The position numbers were made by a program, and so were the translations under genes. From Deltaproteobacteria bacterium (lineage in GTDB: Bacteria; Desulfobacterota; DSM-4660; Desulfatiglandales; Desulfatiglandaceae): a DNA stretch of 11,359 bases. Numbering within the stretch: the stretch's first letter is position 1; the number at the start of each line of letters is the position of its first letter. The DNA lies in NCBI GenBank assembly GCA_019314425.1, contig JAFCZI010000046.1, forward strand, positions 1-11,359, in the 5' to 3' direction. Positions 1 to 6,979 of this stretch are shown here, one piece after another. The notes below the pieces were generated by a model that searched no databases, was not told the DNA's origin, and saw nothing but the letters and a program-made list of their open reading frames with translations.

Positions 1-2
1 CC

Positions 3-176
3 AACAAAAAGGAGCGTTGCTCTGACTGTCTTCAATGCCGGATGTGCGGTGAAACAAGGTGCCGTATCTGTCGGAAAGACGCGCATAAGACATCCTTCTC
101 CGGGTTGGGTACGGCATTTACCCACGGAGAATATCTGGCGTGGAAGAGGAAAAAAGGAGAGGGTCTCAATGGCTGA
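3..176 (+). CDS. C-terminal end of a Cys-rich protein, cut by the window edge
   Basis: This frame is open from the window edge to a TGA at 174-176 and encodes the last 57 residues of a protein whose start lies outside. Near the start of the visible part six cysteines are spaced C-x2-C-x2-C-x2-C-x4-C-x2-C (RCSDCLQCRMCGETRCRIC), which suggests Fe-S or metal binding. A basic tail follows (WKRKKGEG). The stop lies inside the start of the glutaredoxin gene (8-bp overlap), as expected for a co-transcribed upstream gene, and the glutaredoxin Shine-Dalgarno lies in its last codons. A Cys-rich C-terminal tail of this kind occurs on some FAD/NAD(P)-dependent oxidoreductases, which would fit the redox neighbours, but the visible piece is too short to assign a family. 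The other open frame here (from 49) is judged a shadow. Confidence 0.5.
   Translation, partial: NKKERCSDCLQCRMCGETRCRICRKDAHKTSFSGLGTAFTHGEYLAWKRKKGEGLNG
155..163 (+). promoter_or_regulatory. Shine-Dalgarno that fixes the glutaredoxin start
   Basis: The purine run AGGAGAGGG ends 5 nt before ATG 169, with its AGGAG core 9 nt away. This supports the start at 169 over the in-frame ATG at 49, which would add a 40-residue N-terminal extension foreign to glutaredoxins. Confidence 0.75.
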
Positions 177-420
177 ATCAGTAAAACTCTATACGCTCAG
201 TACCTGCGGTCACTGCAAATCAACCAAGACGTTGTTGAATGAATGCAAGGTAAAATATGATTGTACCGATGTGGATTTGTTGCATGGTGATGAAAGGGCT
301 GCAATCCTGGAAGACGTCAAAAAATGGAATCCAAACTGCTCATTTCCCACAATCATTATCGGAGACACGGTCATCGTCGGATACAGAGAAGATGAAATCA
401 GGGAGGCGCTGGGGTTATGA
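169..420 (+). CDS. Small glutaredoxin-like redox protein (CGHC)
   Basis: This 83-residue cytoplasmic thiol-disulfide protein has the glutaredoxin/NrdH-type thioredoxin fold. Strand 1 (VKLYTL) leads into the redox motif T-C-G-H-C-K with Cys13 and Cys16. The cis-proline region F-P-T is at residues 59-61 and is followed by GDTVIVGYRED, the usual end of the fold. Three further cysteines (26, 32, 57) are less typical. The start at 169 is chosen for its good Shine-Dalgarno and normal family length. The stop overlaps the next start as ATGA, so translation is probably coupled to the ferredoxin:thioredoxin reductase-like gene. In anaerobes lacking glutathione such proteins are reduced by an FTR-type enzyme, and the gene order suggests that here. 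The end client may be the ArsC domain encoded downstream (inference). The family is clear; the specific partner is not. Confidence 0.88.
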   Translation: MAESVKLYTLSTCGHCKSTKTLLNECKVKYDCTDVDLLHGDERAAILEDVKKWNPNCSFPTIIIGDTVIVGYREDEIREALGL

Positions 421-743
421 GTGAGGTGGAGAAGCTTTATGCGCTGTTAAAAAAAGTGCAGGAACCGAAAGGGTTTTACTTCAGCCATGATAAAAAGATG
501 GTTTTTGATTTGATTCAAGGGCTTATGGACAACAAAAACCGCTATGGCTACATGTGTTGTCCGTGCAGGCTGGCGGCGGGAGATCGGGAAGAGGATAACG
601 ATATCATGTGTCCCTGCGAATACAGGGCGGCGGATGTTGAGAAATACGGCAGCTGTTATTGTAATCTGTATGTGTCAAAGGCATGGAACGAGGGGGAAAT
701 TTCCCATGAGTATGTTCCCGAAAGCAGACCGCCTTCCTTTTGA
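417..743 (+). CDS. Ferredoxin:thioredoxin (glutaredoxin) reductase, catalytic subunit
   Basis: This 108-residue protein matches the catalytic (beta) chain of ferredoxin:thioredoxin reductase, which uses a [4Fe-4S] cluster next to a redox-active disulfide to pass single ferredoxin electrons to a disulfide substrate. The three diagnostic pairs are present: CPC at 48-50 followed by Arg, CPC at 65-67 followed by EYR, and CYC at 80-82 followed by NLY. Their spacing (14 and 12 residues between pairs) differs from the plant enzyme (16 and 8), and a fourth-type cysteine sits just before the first pair (Cys47). No variable (alpha) chain gene is next to it, as is usual outside phototrophs. Its start overlaps the glutaredoxin stop (ATGA), which makes that glutaredoxin the likely substrate. 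The protein is soluble, with no signal peptide. Confidence 0.9.
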   Translation: MSEVEKLYALLKKVQEPKGFYFSHDKKMVFDLIQGLMDNKNRYGYMCCPCRLAAGDREEDNDIMCPCEYRAADVEKYGSCYCNLYVSKAWNEGEISHEYVPESRPPSF

Positions 744-790
744 ACATCAGCATTTGAACCCAAAACAATTGACCTGGGAAGGAATTCAAT

Positions 791-1762
791 ATGTTTGTCC
801 TCAGTTTACGGGGTAGCCCGCGTGCGAAGGGAAATACCAGTGTTCTTTTGTCTGCGTTTTTAGATGAGGTGAAGAGCCTGGGGGGGCGTGTAAGCACACT
901 GGATGTGACCCAAATGAACGTAATGCCATGCCGGGGGTGTGGCGTCTGTGAAAGGAAGGGGTTCTGCCCTCAGGATGATGATATGCAGGCCGCTTATCCC
1001 CTTTTGCGGAAGGCAGACCTGGTGGTATTGGCCACGCCCATCTATTTTTATGGGCCGACGGCACAGTTGAAAGCGTTTATTGATCGATCTCAGGCACTTT
1101 GGTCCAGGAAATATGCACTGGATCTGGAAGATCCGGGACGAAAATGGCGAAAAGGTTTTTTATTGGCTGTCGGTGCCACAAAAGGGAAGAACCTGTTTGA
1201 CGGCACCAGTCTGACGGCCAAATATTACTTCGATGCCATAGGCGCCAGCTTTGAGGGGACGCTGGGGTATCGACAGTTGGAAAAAGTGGGTGATATGGCT
1301 GCGCATCCCACGGCGCTGGTTGATGCCAGGGAGAAAGCAAAGGAATTGTCAGCGTCTTTCTTGAACCGGAAAAAGGTTCTTTTTGTTTGCCGTGAAAATG
1401 CCTGTCGAAGCCAGATGGCTGCGGCCTTTGCCCGGAAAATGGCCGGCGACCGGTTTGAGGTTGAAAGTGCCGGGAGTGCCCCCGCCGAGAAAGTCAACCC
1501 CATGATGGAGACGGTGATGGCGGAAAAGGGGATTGATATGGCGTACTTGAAGCCGTCCGCCATTTCAGATCTGCCCGATGGTTGGCATCCGAACGGGGTC
1601 GTATCCATGGGCTGTGAAGAGGCGTGCCCCAGTTTCCCCGGTGCTGTTACTGAGGACTGGGATCTGCCGGATCCTGCGAAGGAGTCGCTTGATTTTATGC
1701 GAAATGTTCGGGATCAGGTGGAAAAACGGGTTGGTCATTTTATTTCGGAATCTGGAGAATGA
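791..1762 (+). CDS. Iron-sulfur-flavoprotein-like reductase fused to an ArsC/LMW-phosphatase domain
   Basis: This 323-residue protein joins two domains. Residues 1-188 are flavodoxin-like (NADPH-dependent FMN reductase/iron-sulfur flavoprotein family): strand 1 and phosphate loop GSPRAKGNTS, a compact cluster motif C47-x2-C50-x2-C53-x5-C59, and ADLVVLATPIYFYGPTAQLK, the usual FMN-site segment. Residues 194-320 are a low-molecular-weight tyrosine-phosphatase/arsenate-reductase domain: P-loop CRENACR with nucleophile Cys200 and Arg206, the MGCEEACP segment with Cys275 and Cys279 that could form the redox disulfide, and EDWDLPDP with the general acid near Asp291/Asp294. The ATG at 791 has GGAAGGA upstream. 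Known ArsC enzymes need thioredoxin or glutaredoxin for recycling; the fused flavodoxin domain or the upstream FTR-glutaredoxin pair could supply electrons (inference). Arsenate reduction is likely but not shown, because no arsR, arsB or acr3 gene is visible and protein-tyrosine phosphatase activity is an alternative. Confidence 0.88.
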   Translation: MFVLSLRGSPRAKGNTSVLLSAFLDEVKSLGGRVSTLDVTQMNVMPCRGCGVCERKGFCPQDDDMQAAYPLLRKADLVVLATPIYFYGPTAQLKAFIDRSQALWSRKYALDLEDPGRKWRKGFLLAVGATKGKNLFDGTSLTAKYYFDAIGASFEGTLGYRQLEKVGDMAAHPTALVDAREKAKELSASFLNRKKVLFVCRENACRSQMAAAFARKMAGDRFEVESAGSAPAEKVNPMMETVMAEKGIDMAYLKPSAISDLPDGWHPNGVVSMGCEEACPSFPGAVTEDWDLPDPAKESLDFMRNVRDQVEKRVGHFISESGE

Positions 1763-1816
1763 TTGTCTGTCGTTAGAAATTGGGCTTTCGGTAGGTTTTC
1801 GTAACAATAATAGCGC

Positions 1817-2704
1817 CTAGCCCAACCCGGCTGCGGCCATGATTTCGGGGACCAGTTCCTCCTTTCCGATCGCCATTATGTGTACGCCATCGCACATTTT
1901 TTCCTCTCGAACCCGTTTGATCATGCGGCCTGCAATTTCAATCCCTTTGGTTAAGGCATGCCCTTTTGGTGCGGAAGCCATTTCGTCAATAAGCGCTTGG
2001 GGCACGTTCACACCGGCCACATTCTTGTTCATAAAGCGGGCCATGGGCGCGGAGGTGAGCAGGATTATGCCCGCCAGAACCTTGACTGGAAACTGCCTGG
2101 CATAATCCATAAACCCCTTGAAATTGTCTAAGTCATACACTGCCTGGGTCTGGATAAACTCCGCTCCCGCATCGATCTTTTTTTCAAACTTGATGAGCTG
2201 GGGTCCAAGGGGATTGGCCTCGGGCGTGACAATGGCGCCCGCACAGAAGGCGATATTTCCATCCACCTTGTTCCCGCCGAGATCTTCCCCCTTTTCCAAT
2301 CTCCTTATGGCCGCCACCAATTGGCTGGAATCCAGGTCGAAGACCCCTTTGGCCTCTTTGTGATCGCCAAACATCACCGCATCGCCGGTGAGGCAGAGGA
2401 CGTTGTTAATCCCCCTTTGGGAGGCAAAGAGAAGATCGGCCTCGAGGGCCATTCTATTCCGGTCTCTGCATGTCATTTGCAGTATGGGTTCCCCTCCCAT
2501 CTCTTTGACTAAGAGCGCCCCTCCCAGGGAGGGGAATCGCATGACCGAACTCTGGTGGTCGGTCACATTCATGGCATCCACCTTGTCTTTCAACAGATCT
2601 ATGTGATGGGCCATTTTATCCAGATTTGTCCCCTTGGGGGGGGCAACCTCGGAAGTGATAACAAATTTGCCTGAATTCAGGGCTTTTTTAAATGGCGAAA
2701 CCAT
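1817..2704 (-). CDS. metF: Methylenetetrahydrofolate reductase, MetF
   Basis: MetF is an FAD-containing cytoplasmic TIM-barrel enzyme interconverting 5,10-methylene- and 5-methyl-tetrahydrofolate, part of the methyl branch of the Wood-Ljungdahl pathway and of methionine synthesis. The 295-residue protein has normal family length. Visible hallmarks are TSEVAPPKG with Glu19 (equivalent to the catalytic Glu28 of E. coli MetF), MNVTDHQSS, LTGD with Asp108 (Asp120 of E. coli) and FIQTQAVYD with Gln187 (Gln183, folate binding). The ATG is preceded by AGGAGG, which begins at the metV stop; only 10 bp separate the genes. MetF proteins paired with MetV typically do not react with NADH alone and take electrons through partner subunits. 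That fits its place as the last gene of this electron-transfer operon. It ends convergently with the + strand block. Confidence 0.93.
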   Translation of the reverse strand: MVSPFKKALNSGKFVITSEVAPPKGTNLDKMAHHIDLLKDKVDAMNVTDHQSSVMRFPSLGGALLVKEMGGEPILQMTCRDRNRMALEADLLFASQRGINNVLCLTGDAVMFGDHKEAKGVFDLDSSQLVAAIRRLEKGEDLGGNKVDGNIAFCAGAIVTPEANPLGPQLIKFEKKIDAGAEFIQTQAVYDLDNFKGFMDYARQFPVKVLAGIILLTSAPMARFMNKNVAGVNVPQALIDEMASAPKGHALTKGIEIAGRMIKRVREEKMCDGVHIMAIGKEELVPEIMAAAGLG

Positions 2705-2714
2705 AAAAGTCCTC

Positions 2715-3359
2715 CTATAATTTGAACTTCCCCGGGCTCAGTTCTCCCTGGTGGTTTCGGGGTTTTCGCAGTTTCCTCATGGCGTCGAGCCGGTTCAGAT
2801 CCTTCAGCCGGTTATAGATGAGGGTCCATGCACACTCTTTGTTGTTGTCGATTTCACATTTCCCGTCGTTGGTGCCGCCGCAAGGCCCGTTCACCAGGCC
2901 TTTGTGGCAGGAGGTGACCGGACAGATGCCGCCGGTTTCGCCCAAAATGCAGGTGCCGCATTGTGTGCAGCTTTCATTAAATTCCCCGGCAGAGGTTTCC
3001 TGGCCCATGAACAGGGTATCGAGGGCAGGTGCCACCAACTTCTTTAACTGCCTCGCAATGTTTTGAACACCAAAGGCGCATGTCATGATCAACAGTACGT
3101 CGGCCTGGTCCATTCGATCCCCGTATTCGGCTAGGGCATCCCTTGTTAAATTGTCGCAGGCCACGGGTGCCACCACATGGCCGGTGATAATCTTCCCCTT
3201 TTCGGACAACCTTTGCGCCATCTTTTCCACCTCGGGCGCACCGCCGGTTTGGGTAAGGGTTGTACAGGTGCCGCAACCGATGACAAAAATCCGTCCCAGT
3301 CCATCTAAGAGTTGATCCAACTCCTCTTCCGGTTTTTGCTGTGTAATGGATCTGATCAT
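2715..3359 (-). CDS. metV: MetV, Fe-S partner subunit of methylenetetrahydrofolate reductase
   Basis: This 214-residue protein matches MetV, the 'MTHFR C-terminal' family subunit found beside MetF in acetogens and other Wood-Ljungdahl organisms. It is thought to bring cluster(s) that carry electrons to MetF. Cysteine-rich segments are visible: C29/C32 in the first strand (VIGCGTCTT), C68, C94, and a dense C-terminal set C131-x2-C134-x2-C137, C146, C151, C160, C168 and C176 with the family signature around GLVNGPCGG. The start overlaps the stop of the upstream NuoF-GltD fusion as ATGA, with AGGAGT upstream, so translation is tightly coupled to that fusion. metF follows after 10 bp. In Moorella thermoacetica MetVF associates with HdrABC-MvhD; here the adjacent electron-transfer genes are NuoE/F/G-like, pointing to a different partner set. 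Confidence 0.92.
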   Translation of the reverse strand: MIRSITQQKPEEELDQLLDGLGRIFVIGCGTCTTLTQTGGAPEVEKMAQRLSEKGKIITGHVVAPVACDNLTRDALAEYGDRMDQADVLLIMTCAFGVQNIARQLKKLVAPALDTLFMGQETSAGEFNESCTQCGTCILGETGGICPVTSCHKGLVNGPCGGTNDGKCEIDNNKECAWTLIYNRLKDLNRLDAMRKLRKPRNHQGELSPGKFKL

Positions 3360-6300
3360 GATTCACTCCTATCCCGCTCCAAATCACATCGGAGACATCT
3401 TGTGGCCTCATACCGTGCCTCATTTTCACTAAAACCCCTCTCCACTTCACGAAAATCCCGTACTCTCTCTTCAGAATCTTCCACGCTTACTTTTGCCCTC
3501 AGCCTCTCTTCTTCATACTCCTGGTCTAAGGCTAGACCGATATCGAGGTGTCTTGATGACTTCTCATCAACGATTTTTAACCGTCCTGCCTTTCCCTGGA
3601 GGTATTTCTCTATGGCCAGGGCAGCCCGTCTTCCTGAAGCGATGGCTTTAATGAGAGTGCTTGGGCCGGTTGTGAAATCGCCTCCCGCAAAAACGCCTGG
3701 GATATTGGTTGCCAGGTTGTTTTCATCTACGGCCAGGCTGCCCCAAAGTGCTCTCTCAAGCTGGCTGTCTTTGGACAGGAAGGAGACGTCAGGCGCCTGA
3801 CCGATGGAGATGATGACGGTGTCAGCTTCTACTACCTGAGTCTCTTCCTCGTCCACGCTCAGGTAAGAACGGCCTTCTTCATCAAATAGTGTTGTGCTCC
3901 GTATAAATTCCATACCAATGACCTTCCCATTTTCGCGGATGATCTTCTTGGGCGCCCATAACGGGTTAATAACGACTCCCTCCTCGATGGCCTCACCAAT
4001 ATCCTTTTCCCAGGCCGGCATCTCATCTATTGTTCTTCGGTAGAATATCTGAACATCGCCTGCCCCTATCCGGAGGGCCGTTCTTGCCACGTCGATCGCC
4101 ACGTTGCCTCCTCCAATGACCACTACCTTCCCCTCTAACACTGTCTTTTCACCGGTCCTGATACCCGTCAAGAACTGAAGGCCGTAATAGAGGCCTTCTA
4201 GGCCATCTTCCTCGCCCGGTATCCCTACCCTCATACTGGACTGGGCCCCCGCTGCAATGAATACTGCCTGATACCCCCCCTCTAAAAGGTCATTCACCGT
4301 ATGCCGGGCGTCAATGGGTGAGTTATAAATAATCTCTACTCCGCAGCTTTCAATATATTTTATCTCATCCTGTATTATCTTTTTAGGCAGGCGGAATTCC
4401 GGTATCGCCACGCCTAACATGCCTCCGCCCACTGGTTGTGCCTCAAAAACAGTCACCCTGTAACCCATTTTTAACATGAAATAGGCAGATGTCAGACCAG
4501 CAGGTCCGGCCCCCACAACGGCCACTTTCTCTGCCTTTGTTATTGGAAAGGGGTCAACCGGCCGGTCTGCATGTTCAAAATACCAGTCCGAGGCAAAGCG
4601 CTTGAGCGATCGGATGGCCACGGATTCGTCCAGCTCACCGCGCCGGCATTTGAACTCGCAGGGATTGACGCATATTCTTCCGCATACAGCTGGAAAGGGG
4701 TTCCTTTCCCTTATGATCTCCACGGCCTGCTCGTACTTACCACTTGCAATAGCAGCTACGTAGTTGGGTACATCGATTCCTGCGGGACAGGCGTGTTGAC
4801 AGGCGGAGATCACCATGGAATCACACGTGGCCCCGGAACAGCGATGATCGAGGATATGCTCCTCATATTCCTTTAAGAAATATTTAAGCGTGGAAAGGGC
4901 GGGTTTGGGAGCGGTCTGGCCGAGTCCGCAGAGGGAAGCATCCATGATGGTTTCCCCTAAATCCTTAATGGTTTGTATGTCCTCGATCCGTCCCTCTCCC
5001 CGTGTAATCCGGGTCAGGATTTCCAGTAACTCGGTGGTCCCCAACCGACAGGGGGCGCATTTTCCACACGATTCTGCCTGTGTAAAGCTCAGGAAAAACC
5101 GCGCGATCTCCACCATGCAGTTATTTTCATCCACCACCACCATGCCGCCGGAACCCATGATCGCCCCGATCTTCTGAAGGGTGTCATAGTCTATGGGGAG
5201 ATTCAGGTACTGGGTCGGCACGCACCCGCCCGATGGCCCTCCCATCTGAACGGCTTTGAACTGTCTCCCCTTTGGGATGCCGCCCCCGATTTCAAAGATC
5301 ACATCCTTGACTGTGGTGCCGATGGGTACTTCCACCAAACCGGTGTTGTTTACTTTTCCGGACAGGGAAAAGATCTTGGTTCCCTTGCTCTTTTCAGTGC
5401 CCACCTCACGGTACCAGCCTGACCCCTTGCAGATGAGTGAAGGGATGTTGGCCCAGGTCTCCACATTGTTGATGTTGGTGGGCCGGCCCCCTAATCCGGC
5501 CTGGGCAGGAAACGGCGGTCTCGCCTTGGGCATTCCCCGTTTCCCCTCAATGGAGGCCATAAGGGCGGTTTCCTCCCCGCACACAAAGGCCCCGGCCCCC
5601 ATCTTCAACTTGAGATCAAAATGAAAGTCTGTCCCCAGGATATTTTCCCCCAAAAGGCCCAATGCGGTCATCTGATCGATGGCAATGGTCAGGTGTTCCA
5701 CGGCGATGGGGTATTCCTCGCGGACGTATACATACCCTTTTTCCGCGCCCATGGCATAGGCCCCCACAAGCATGCCCTCCAGGACGGCGTGGGGGTCCCC
5801 CTCAAGAATGGCCCTGTCCATGAACGCCCCGGGATCCCCTTCGTCTGCGTTGCATATAATGTACTTGGGACGGCCCGGGGCCTGGTGCGCAAACCGCCAC
5901 TTGAGTCCGGTTGGAAAACCGGCGCCGCCTCTGCCTCTCAACTGGGCGGTTATGACCTCTTCGATCACCGCTTCCGGTCCCATTTTTGAAAGGGCCTTTA
6001 CAATGGCCCGGTAGCCGCCCGCTGCGATATAGTGTTCTATACGGGTGGGATCAATGCGGCCGCAATTGGCCAGGACCCGCCTTTCCTGCCGTTTGTAAAA
6101 AGGGATCTGGTTGCGATAAAATATGAGATGACCTGTCTTTGGGTCCCGGTAGGCAAGTCGATCGATCAAGCGGTTCTTTTTCAGCGTTTGATCGACGATT
6201 TCCGCCGCATCTTCGGGCACTACCTCCTGATACTGAATCCCCATGGGCTCGATGGCAACCACGGGGGCCTTGGCACAGAACCCGTGACACCCGGTGCCCC

Positions 6301-6487
6301 GTATTTCCACCTGGTCTCTAAGACCCTGCTTCCTGGTTTCCGCTTCTAACGCATCTTTTACCTCGGCAGACCCGTAGGCCCTGCAACCTGTCATGCAAAC
6401 CTGCACAATGGTCTTCCCTTCGTCCATCCGTGCCAGGATCTTATTGCGGAGCCATTCAAGTTGTCCCACGGAGAGTAGCTTTTCCAT
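3356..6487 (-). CDS. NuoF-like NADH dehydrogenase subunit fused to a GltD/NfnB-like FAD-NAD(P) oxidoreductase
   Basis: A 1043-residue three-part protein. Residues 1-105 form a thioredoxin-like [2Fe-2S] domain (C31, C35, C67, C71). Residues 110-545 are NuoF/HydB-like: FMN/NADH signatures GRGGAGFPTGLKW (185-197) and NADEGDPGAF (213-222), FVCGEETALM (301-310), an SLBB-like stretch, and the [4Fe-4S] motif C474-x2-C477-x2-C480 with C520. A short linker with C550 and C555 leads to a GltD/NfnB-like region (about 560-965): cluster cysteines C563, C567, C602, C606, C610 and C614, FAD fold VVGAGPAGL (657-665), NAD(P) fold VVIGGGNVAIDVA (789-801), GVFAGGD (931-937), and a late C1031-x2-C1034 pair. It can thus bind FMN, FAD and two nicotinamide nucleotides. 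The tight spacing between nuoE-like and metV genes suggests it is the central electron hub for MetFV. The SD-like GGGAG is rather far from the ATG (14 nt), but an in-frame TAA lies just upstream, so no earlier start exists. Confidence 0.92.
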   Translation of the reverse strand: MEKLLSVGQLEWLRNKILARMDEGKTIVQVCMTGCRAYGSAEVKDALEAETRKQGLRDQVEIRGTGCHGFCAKAPVVAIEPMGIQYQEVVPEDAAEIVDQTLKKNRLIDRLAYRDPKTGHLIFYRNQIPFYKRQERRVLANCGRIDPTRIEHYIAAGGYRAIVKALSKMGPEAVIEEVITAQLRGRGGAGFPTGLKWRFAHQAPGRPKYIICNADEGDPGAFMDRAILEGDPHAVLEGMLVGAYAMGAEKGYVYVREEYPIAVEHLTIAIDQMTALGLLGENILGTDFHFDLKLKMGAGAFVCGEETALMASIEGKRGMPKARPPFPAQAGLGGRPTNINNVETWANIPSLICKGSGWYREVGTEKSKGTKIFSLSGKVNNTGLVEVPIGTTVKDVIFEIGGGIPKGRQFKAVQMGGPSGGCVPTQYLNLPIDYDTLQKIGAIMGSGGMVVVDENNCMVEIARFFLSFTQAESCGKCAPCRLGTTELLEILTRITRGEGRIEDIQTIKDLGETIMDASLCGLGQTAPKPALSTLKYFLKEYEEHILDHRCSGATCDSMVISACQHACPAGIDVPNYVAAIASGKYEQAVEIIRERNPFPAVCGRICVNPCEFKCRRGELDESVAIRSLKRFASDWYFEHADRPVDPFPITKAEKVAVVGAGPAGLTSAYFMLKMGYRVTVFEAQPVGGGMLGVAIPEFRLPKKIIQDEIKYIESCGVEIIYNSPIDARHTVNDLLEGGYQAVFIAAGAQSSMRVGIPGEEDGLEGLYYGLQFLTGIRTGEKTVLEGKVVVIGGGNVAIDVARTALRIGAGDVQIFYRRTIDEMPAWEKDIGEAIEEGVVINPLWAPKKIIRENGKVIGMEFIRSTTLFDEEGRSYLSVDEEETQVVEADTVIISIGQAPDVSFLSKDSQLERALWGSLAVDENNLATNIPGVFAGGDFTTGPSTLIKAIASGRRAALAIEKYLQGKAGRLKIVDEKSSRHLDIGLALDQEYEEERLRAKVSVEDSEERVRDFREVERGFSENEARYEATRCLRCDLERDRSES

Positions 6488-6496
6488 GCGTTTTTA

Positions 6497-6979
6497 TTAT
6501 TCTCCCTCTTGTTTCTCAAACTGGGCCAATACGCTGCCGACCTTGGGGGGGGAAAGCTTGCCATAATAGGTCCGGTTGACCATCATGGTCGGTGCCAGGA
6601 AACAGGCTCCCAAACAGGCCACTGTTTCCAGGGTGAATTGGTAATCCGGGCTTGTTTCACCCTCTTCGAGGCCCAACTCCTTTTTCATGAGTCTCAAAAT
6701 GCTCCGGCTCCCTTTGACGTGGCACGCAGTACCACGACAGACCCTGACCACATATTTCCCCTTGGGCGTCAGACTGAATCCCGCATAAAAGGTGATGACG
6801 CCCTGAACCTGCGCCGGGGATAGATTGAGAGCTTCACTTATCTCAATAATGGCTTCCGGCGGGATGTATCCGATGGACTCCTGAATGTCCTGCAGCAAGG
6901 GGATAAGGCCCCATTGCTCACCCTTATGGGCATCTATTATTGATGAAATTCGATTCCAGGCGATCTCTTTTACCTTCAT
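6497..6979 (-). CDS. nuoE: NuoE-like [2Fe-2S] subunit
   Basis: This 160-residue protein matches the 24-kDa subunit of complex I (NuoE), also found as the small subunit of bifurcating hydrogenases and NAD-linked formate dehydrogenases. An N-terminal helical bundle (GLIPLLQDIQESIGYIPPEA; VITFYAGF) precedes a thioredoxin-like domain with the cluster ligands C81-x4-C86 and C122-x3-C126 (CRGTAC; CLGAC). The start at 6979 is chosen because it overlaps the stop of the upstream gene as ATGA, has GGGGGAAG just upstream and gives a typical N-terminus; the TTG at 7015 would only add 12 residues. It ends in tandem TAATAA, in the same frame as the NuoF-GltD gene 9 bp further on. It should form the NADH-oxidising unit with the NuoF part of that protein. 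Confidence 0.93.
   Translation of the reverse strand: MKVKEIAWNRISSIIDAHKGEQWGLIPLLQDIQESIGYIPPEAIIEISEALNLSPAQVQGVITFYAGFSLTPKGKYVVRVCRGTACHVKGSRSILRLMKKELGLEEGETSPDYQFTLETVACLGACFLAPTMMVNRTYYGKLSPPKVGSVLAQFEKQEGE

Noticed and set aside
49..168. In-frame extension of the glutaredoxin to an ATG at 49
   Set aside because: It adds 40 residues without family character, overlaps the Cys-rich upstream frame, and ATG 169 has a good Shine-Dalgarno.
544..1064. ORFs overlapping the FTR and ISF-ArsC genes in other frames (544-816 +, 604-897 -, 801-1064 -)
   Set aside because: They lie over strongly conserved coding sequence and have no ribosome-binding or family support.
1780..1825. Inverted repeat TTGGGCT / AGCCCAA between the convergent gene ends as a terminator
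   Set aside because: Only 7 bp with a loop of 32 nt, no clear T-run, and one arm lies across the metF stop; too weak to call.
2977..3450. 157-residue minus-strand ORF overlapping metV and the fusion gene
   Set aside because: It is an out-of-frame shadow of two well-supported genes, with no recognisable family.
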